From Garcia nutans (taxonomy: Eukaryota; Streptophyta; Magnoliopsida; Malpighiales; Euphorbiaceae), in NCBI GenBank assembly GCA_947685225.1, contig CANTUV010000009.1, positions 4,092,001 through 4,156,000 of the forward strand: a DNA stretch of 64,000 nt, in the 5' to 3' direction. Shown in pieces: positions 57,470 through 64,000 of this stretch. Positions within the stretch are counted from its first letter, which is position 1. Each line of letters opens with the position of its first letter. The position numbers and the translations under genes are program-made. The notes beneath the pieces are model-generated. The model was not told the origin of the DNA. It was given only the letters and a program-made list of their open reading frames with translations, and searched no databases.

Positions 57470-60400
57470 TGCTCATGAAAAACTTTTGGTATCACAGCCT
57501 TAGTGAGTGGATCCGTAATCATGGAGTTCGTTCTAATATGCTCTATGGATATTTGTCCACTATGTACCCTCTCTCACACAGTCAGAAACTTAATCCCGAT
57601 ATGTTTCGATCGAGAAGAGCTTCTGTTGTTGTTGGAGAATAAAACTGCTGAGTTATTGTCACAGTATAACTTAATGGCCTTTCAATGCCACTCACAATGT
57701 GCAACCCTGTGACAAAGTTCCTTAGCCAAATTGCCTGATTAGATGCCTCGTAGCTTGCTACAAATTCTGCTTCCACGGTGGAGGTAGCTATAAGAGTTTG
57801 TTTCGCACTCTACCAAGAAATAGCACCACCAGCCAAGCGATAAATGTATCCTGATGTGGATTTTCTACTGGATGAGTGTGAATCAGTATACTTAATTATC
57901 TCAAGCTGATCTAATCTCCTGTACGTGAGCATATGTCCCTTCATTCTCTGAAGATATCTCAAGACTCTTTTGGTTGCTTTCCAATGATCCATTCCTGGAT
58001 TGCTGAGATATCGCCCTAACATGCCAACTATGAATGAAATATCTGGATGAGTGCAAACTTGAGCATACATCAGACTCCCAACTGCTGACGCATAAGAAAT
58101 CTTCTGCATCTCCTGAATCTCAAGTTCACCCTTTGAACACTGATCAAGACTGAATTTATCTCCTTTAGCGACTGGGGTATCAATTGGTCTACTGTTGTGC
58201 ATACTAAATCTCTTAAGCACTTTCTCAATATAACCCTTTTGTGATAATCTAAGAATACCTCGAGTACGGTCTTGATGTATTTGAATCTCTAATACAAAAG
58301 AAGCTTCACCTAAATCTTTCATCTCAAAGTGTTTTGAGATAAAGACTTTGGCCTCGTGCAGCAAGTCCTTACAGTTAGTAGCAAGTAATATGTCATCCAC
58401 ATATAAGACCAAAAAGATAAACCTACTCCCACTGAACTTGTGATACACACAATCTTCCACAACATTTGTCTCAAAATCGAAAGAGACAACTACTTCATGG
58501 AACTTGAAGTACCACTGACGAGAAGCTTGCTTGAGTCTATAAATAGATTTCTTTAATCTACATACTAGTCGCTTTGGGTCTTTAGACACAAAATTTTCTA
58601 GCTGAACCATATAGATGGTTTCATCAATGTCTACATTGAGAAGCGTAGTCTTCACATCCATTTGATGTAACTCAAGATCAAAATGTGCAACTAAAGCCAT
58701 GATTGTCCTAAAAGAGTCATTCGATGAAACTGGAGAGAAAGTCTCTTTATAGTCAATCCCTTCTTTTTGAGTGAAGCCTTTAGCTACAATACGAGCCTTA
58801 TATCTTTCCATATTACCATTAGAATCCCTCTTGGTCTTAAATATCCATTTACAACCAATAGGTTTCTTTCCTTCAGGTAATGGGATAAGATCCCAAACTT
58901 GATTGTCTTGCATAGATTTATATTCTTCACCCATTACCTCAATCCACTTGTGAGAGTTGGAATCCTGCATGACATGATGAAAGCTGATTGGATCATCTTC
59001 CACCATGTCTACAGTGTCCTCATGTTCCTGAAAATATACTACATAATCATCTGGAATAGCATTTCTTCTCTCTCTAGTGGACCTCCTTAAAGGCACAGGT
59101 TCTGGCTCAAATTCTTGAGGTTGTTGAGCTTGTTCTTGAGGAAGAATGACTTCTTCATCCTGATGAGGAAGTTGTTCAACATTGTCTTGTATTGAAACTT
59201 GATGTGCTTCTGGAACAATGACAGGCATAGGAACCTAAACACTGCTAGGAGCAATGATGGGAATCGACACTGAGTGTTCCTGACTCGATCCCTCCTCAAA
59301 GACAATGTTTATAACTTTATTTCTCCCCCTAAACTCAACATCCTCAAAGAATTTTACAATTCCCATCTCAAAAATAGTCCTGGTAGTAGGATTATAAAAC
59401 TTATAACCCCGTGATCGCTCAGAATATCCAATAAAGTAGCTGCTAACAGTTTTGGAGTCCAATTTAGTTTCATTGGGCCTATAAGGCCTAGCCTCAGCAA
59501 GACATCTCCAAACATGAAGGTGCTTTAGACTGGGCTTGCGTCCAGTCCAAAGCTCATAAGGTGTTTTTGAGGCTGCTTTAGTTGGTACTCTGTTAAGAAG
59601 ATAAGCTGCTGTTTTCAATGCTTCTCCCCACAGAGACTCAGGCAAGGAAGAATGACTAATCATACTCCTTACCATATCCATAAGAGTCTTGTTACGCCTC
59701 TCAGATACACCATTCATACTGGGTGTACCAGGTATGGTGTACTGAGGGACTATACCACAGTCCTGTAGGAAAATAACAAATGGTCCTGGACGTTGTTCAC
59801 CTGAACCATCATATCTACCGTAGTACTCACCTCCACGGTCAGATCTAACACATTTAATCTTCTTTCCAAGTTGGTTTTCAACTTCGGCCTTATAAGATTT
59901 GAAAACGTCTACAGACTCTGATTTCTCATGAATGAGATATAGGTACCTATAATGTGAGTAATCGTCTATGAATGATATAAAGTATCTTTGGCCATTTCTT
60001 GTTGCTGTAGGGAATGGACCGCAGATGTCCGTATGTATCAATTCTAAGACGTTTGATGATCTGTTGACACCTAGTCTCTTTTGTTTAGTCTGTTTACCTT
60101 TAATACACTCAACACAGGAGTCCAAATCTATGTAATCAAGTGTGTTTAGGATACCATCTGACACAAGACGTTCTATTCTAGATTTGGATATGTGGCCCAA
60201 ACGTCTGTGCCAAAGTTCAGCTGAGTTATCTATATTTAGCTTCCTTTTGGTACCTATAGTACTAACTTGCAGGGTTTCATTATAAGAAGCATTAATATCC
60301 AATATATATAGATTATCATATGCATTCAAGAAGCCAGTATCAAAAATTTTTAAATCCATAGATAAAGTAAATGAACTGTCTCCAAATGAACAAGTAAAAT

Positions 60401-61506
60401 CAGATTTGTCCAAATAAGAAACAGAAATTAAATTCCGTTTAAATGTCAGAATGACAAAAGTATCTACAAGATCCAAAAAACATTCAGTTCTTAAACACAA
60501 TCTAATATGCCCAATTGCCTCCACTTCCACCAACTCGCCAGTTTTGACATAAACGTATCTTTCACCGTCAGTTGGCTTTCGGTAGCTCAGGCAACCCTAC
60601 AATGAAACACTTATGTGAGTGGTAGCACCAGAATCCATCCAATAAGTGTTTCTAGGAGCTGAAGTTAAATTAACTTCAGAACAGACTAAAACAAGGTACC
60701 TACCCTTCTTGACACGCCATGTGACATATTTAGGACAATCCTTCTTTACGTGTCCAGACTTGCTGCAGAAGAAACATTTTAATTCCTTAGGCTTCTTTTG
60801 CACAGGACCCTTATCAGCAGTCATATTCTCAGCGGTTTTCTTTCTTTTCTTGTTCTTGGCCTTATCTGCTAAAGAGACCAGATGATCACTCTCCCTCTTA
60901 GTAGCCAACATCTTTTCCTCCTCATCCACACAATGAGCAATGAGCTTGTTAAGAGTCCACTTGCTCAGCTGGCAGTTATATGAAGTCCTAATCTGCCCAT
61001 ACTATGGTGGAAGAGAATTCAAAACTAGATGGACTAACATGTCATTTGGTAAAATCAAATCCAAGACCTATAGCTCTTGGCTATTTGGGACATGCTCAGT
61101 ATATGCTTCCGAACACTACCATTGCCAGCATACCTTATGGAGGTGAGTTTTGCTAAAAGCGTCCCCACTTCGACCTTGTCATTCTTGATATAGACCTTCT
61201 CCAGCTCAGCAAGATAATTTTTAGCATTACTTTCCTCAGCAGAAATGGCTTCCCGAACATGCTCTGGGATTCCCTGTTGCATGATCATAAGACCTAAGCG
61301 GTTAGAACGCTCCCACTTTTTCATACTGAACCCTCTTAGCATCTGTGCTCACTTCAGTAGGAGGAGCAGGTTCGTCCATCCTAAACGCAAGGTCCAAGTC
61401 TATACAACCCAGATATATCATCATGCTTGATTTCCATGAACCAAAATTTGACCCCCTCAAGCATAGGGACAGTGTTAGGATTATACGGCATGCTAGCTGA
61501 CATCAT
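57470..61506 (-). pseudogene. copia gag-pol, inactivated
   Basis: This encoded the capsid and replication polyprotein of the element. From ATG 61506 the gag part (MMSASMPYNPNT, MLEGVKFWF) runs with at least three frame shifts to about 60930. The CCHC knuckle CFFCSKSGHVKKDC lies in 60597-60929, followed by the protease motif WMDSGATTHIS. Integrase is at 59235-60533 ([51 protein letters not shown]). Reverse transcriptase starts in 57810-59228 (VWDLIPLPEGKKPIGCKWIF, YVDDILLAT), followed by RNase H (YTDSHSSSRKSTSGY). The frame from 60929 to about 57665 would be continuous but for TAG stops at 60597, 59235 and 57810; another TAG interrupts gag at 61002. A frameshift near 57665 disrupts the C-terminus. 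Confidence 0.9.
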
Positions 61507-62890
61507 AGAAAGTAACAAAAATTAACATAAGCTCACTATCCACAAAATAAACAATAATAGAGTTCAAATAATGAAAACAAGATACCGGCACAATATTAAT
61601 ATTTTCATCTTTGGACATAAAATATTAACTGCAATTGACATCTCAATGCAGCAATCAAATATTGACAATTCAGTCCTGTCAAATTTTAAACCTTCCTTTG
61701 GGCCGATTTATTATCCACATTGATGAAAAATATAATAATTATCACATATTTATCACTGCATATGTATTCTCAATTCAGCCAAATAGCAACATTCCTTTGG
61801 GTCGGTTTACTACCCGTAATAAATTTTAATATACCTGTCTAATATCCCAAATAAATCAATTTACACAATAGAGGTCACTTTGGCGACTTTTTGCTTCAAT
61901 CAATTTATTATTACAAATATCAGACACAATCAGGACTAAAATACCAAAATTTAAACTCAATTTAATAAAATAAAATTCTCAAATTACAATTAAAATCAAA
62001 TATTGCAATAAAAATAAACTTTAATTAATTAATTAAAATGCCCCTGAAAATTACAATTTAGTCCTAAAAAAGATTAAAAAAAATTGAGTCAAAAATAAAT
62101 AAACAGAAAAATTTGAGCTAAAATTAAATAAATTAAAAGTTTTGTGGGTGAAAACAGAAATTACAAAATTTTTTGGGTCAAAATCGGATTATTAAAAATT
62201 GGAGGGCCTATTTGAAAATTTTTTAAACAGACAGACCCTGACCAAATGGGCCTGTCCGGTCCAGAGGCGCGTGGCCCAGAACAGCTCGCCCAGGCGCTCG
62301 GCCTGTTCTCCAAAACGCAGCGCTTTGACTCAAAACAATGCCGTTTTGAGCTGGGCCATCGTCTCCAAACGCAGCAAATCGCCATGGTCACCGCCTCAAC
62401 TCCAGTCTCGATCCAGACCCGCCCACCGCTAGTGACAACCTCCAGACAGTTGCTCGACTACCAAGCAACCTCCGGCCATCCTTTATCGGCAACGAATGGC
62501 GACAAATCACCTGGAAAATGCAAGATCACAAAATCGCAAAATGATTTTGGAAATTGCAACACCGGCCCATCATTTTCCACCATTCTCCACCGTCGGCGAC
62601 CACCGTATGAGGGTGTTAACCCTCCCTTACGCCACCGTAGGTTCAAATCCGATCAAAAACCATCCAAAATCACTTAGCCCAATAATTTCAAAATTGTTCT
62701 TCATGAACAACGAAGAACAATTCTGAAATTTTTATTTATTTATTTATTTTAATTATTTCAAAAATTAATTGAAAACAGTGTTTGATTCTAAAAAAAATAG
62801 CAATCAGAAAATCCAAAGTCTGATTATTAATTCTAAAATCATCAAACAATCACAACAATTTTATTAAAAAATCTAGCAATCTAACAAGCG
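61507..62890 (-). other. copia 5' leader, with a GC-rich patch
   Basis: Untranslated internal region between the primer-binding site and gag. 62215-62650 is clearly more GC-rich than the rest. Reading frames on both strands there (for example 62246-62677) show no domain, so it may be a captured fragment or simply leader sequence. Two AAATTTTA-rich blocks contain the words CCTTTGGG(C/T)CG at about 61694 and 61794. Confidence 0.6.
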
Positions 62891-62902
62891 TCTCTGATAC
62901 CA
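62891..62902 (-). other. primer-binding site of the copia element
   Basis: On the - strand TGGTATCAGAGA lies three bases inside the right LTR and matches the initiator-methionine tRNA 3' end, the usual copia primer site, over 11 of 12 positions. Confidence 0.85.
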
Positions 62903-62904
62903 AT

Positions 62905-63364
62905 TGAAAGAGGATCAAAATTAATTCCCTAAAACCCTAGATCATGCTTAGATCACTAGATTATTCAAATTAAATTGCAAGAACAGAAGGTGTGTACCTA
63001 GCATCATTGATTGTTGATTCTGTAAGCAAAGAATTAGTGGTTTGTGACCTTCCAGAGATTACCCAACGAGAATAGCAGATACAATACTCAAGGAACATAG
63101 AGTTCTTTTTCACTCAGTTTTTCTAGAAACCACGACCATTTTATAACATTATTTTAAAAGTTAATTTCTATTTTGGTCCTTAAACAAAATAGAAACATCT
63201 AATTGGTCTCTACACTTTATTTCTTATAATAATTTGACACCTCAATAGTCAATAATCCTAATTTGGTCATTACTTTAAATTGACTATTTAATTTGACTTC
63301 TGTACATAATAACATTTACATATTTAGCCCACATGTAGAATTAATATTTCATATAATTCTAACA
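62905..63364 (-). repeat. right LTR (5' LTR of the copia element)
   Basis: 460 bases, the partner of 56533-56992, ending at the GAACT duplication. It differs from its partner mainly by C/T and A/G changes scattered along its length. Confidence 0.93.
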
Positions 63365-63369
63365 GAACT

Positions 63370-63560
63370 ATATCATCGGTGCATCTATTCAGTCCATTCA
63401 TGCGATGCACATATTTTAAACAAGTTATATAAATACAATAGTATTATGACTCACATGGATGCTTTGAGATCTAACAACCATAAAGTCATAATCCTTTTCT
63501 TCTTGTGCATCCTCTTAAAGATCTCGTGGGAATATAACTCTCATCTAAGCTCCTTAGGCA
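63370..63560 (-). pseudogene. TNPA-type CACTA gene fragment right of the copia element
   Basis: On the - strand, starting near 63555, it reads VPKELR, a stop, then HEIFKRMHKKK and, after a frameshift, DFMVVRSQSIHVSHN. This resembles the conserved motif of the plant transposase Ptta/En/Spm family, in which a ...F...H.KK segment is followed by a Ser/Lys-rich word. It is short and damaged. Confidence 0.45.
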
Positions 63561-63570
63561 CATTTATATA

Positions 63571-64000
63571 ACTTACAATAAATACAAATAATAAATGTAT
63601 TTTATTAATACAAGTTCTCATATTTAAAAAATATATATATGGCAGAACTCCAACTTTACTTGAGTGACACCATGTTTCAATAATATTAAGAAATATATCT
63701 CAATATCAAAATGTAAATTTTGAATAGAGATTTTGGCTAAAGTGATGCCAAAGCAAATAAGTGAATAATAATGACATGCATATCATAATCAATAATTACA
63801 TGTTTCAAGATTTGAGTTAATAAAATACTACTTGCTTCTCTCTAAACACAACTTTTTTAAACAACTAAATGCTATAACTGACTAGCATGTTTATTTTCAT
63901 ACTCACGGATAGCATACATTTACATTGGTTAATAATGCAAAAATATTCAGGCATTTGTTTTATGCATTTAATATCTTGTCTATTCATTTCTAAACTAATC
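63571..64000. other. AT-rich sequence at the right edge
   Basis: No gene supported. It probably still belongs to the second CACTA-like element, whose right end is not in the window. Confidence 0.4.

Larger units (their letters stand above)
56533..63364 (-). mobile_element. complete Ty1/copia LTR retrotransposon, 6832 bp
   Basis: Two 460-base LTRs (56533-56992 and 62905-63364) enclose an internal region carrying a primer-binding site, gag-pol on the - strand and a purine-rich tract next to the left LTR. The flanking pentamer GAACT is perfectly duplicated at 56528-56532 and 63365-63369. The domain order gag, zinc knuckle, protease, integrase, reverse transcriptase, RNase H is that of copia elements. 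The coding region is broken by stops and frameshifts, so it is not autonomous. The LTRs differ at roughly two dozen positions by eye (about 5-6 percent). The element interrupts the CACTA-like sequence on both sides. Confidence 0.95.
55680..64000 (-). mobile_element. second CACTA-like element (- strand), split by the copia insertion, right end outside window
   Basis: 55715-56110 is a dense two-way array of GTTTCTAA words resembling a CACTA subterminal region. The candidate left terminus near 55680 reads TACTATAAGAATTTGAC, close to but not exactly a CACTA end. Beyond the copia element, 63365-63560 on the - strand reads HEIFKRMHKKK and, after a shift, DFMVVRSQSIH, resembling the TNPA-type (Ptta/En/Spm) family. 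PSSTRPPTND just left of the copia, at about 56490-56530, may be the continuation of the same gene. Region 56533-63364 is not part of this element. Confidence 0.55.

Noticed and set aside
62246..62677. 143-codon + strand frame in GC-rich DNA
   Set aside because: It lies antisense in the leader of the copia element, has open frames on both strands because of base composition, and shows no domain.

Overview
This is nuclear DNA of a flowering plant, most likely a eudicot. The evidence is spliced genes with GT-AG introns, very AT-rich spacers, plant-only gene families (dirigent protein, plant catalase with its conserved exon pattern, an EAR-motif C2H2 zinc finger) and plant transposon families (CACTA, plant mariner, hAT, Ty1/copia, L1- and RTE-type LINEs, an Au-like SINE). 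I cannot name the species.

Layout. 1-3629 and 12159-16270 are two diverged copies of the same structure, an L1-type LINE with a mariner transposon inside it. Between them lies a small EAR-repressor zinc-finger gene (4781-5227). A complete but decayed CACTA element (6005-12001) also sits inside the LINE and itself carries a 409-bp hAT-type MITE (6405-6813). From 16863 to 20955 an inverted LINE ORF1 is split by a 2.4-kb solo LTR (18408-20844), and a LINE RNase H remnant follows at 21912-22370. The left 22 kb is thus a layered transposon nest holding one host gene.

The middle is the gene-bearing part. It has a complete eight-exon catalase gene (25099-28176, + strand, 492 residues, catalytic residues intact) and a complete twenty-exon SAC-domain phosphoinositide phosphatase gene (32039-43081, + strand, 596 residues, two C-terminal membrane segments). 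The latter has a 106-bp intron with U12-type AT-AG signals and a 3.3-kb intron holding a TRIM-like solo LTR. A single-exon dirigent gene follows (43947-44501, - strand), then a cis-prenyltransferase (dehydrodolichyl diphosphate synthase) coding region with two frameshifts (47625-48746, - strand). Small insertions between them (SINEs, an RTE tail, a second hAT-like MITE) can be dated relative to one another from their target-site duplications.

The right end (about 55680-64000) is a second CACTA-like element, read on the - strand, split by a complete 6.8-kb Ty1/copia retrotransposon (56533-63364). The copia element has 460-bp LTRs, a perfect 5-bp target duplication and a gag-pol inactivated by TAG stops and frameshifts.

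The host genes do not form an operon or pathway; they are independent transcription units. No CRISPR array, rRNA gene or true tRNA gene was seen. All exon coordinates come from reading the sequence by eye: frames were followed across every junction, and both spliced genes close without a stop at the lengths expected of their families.
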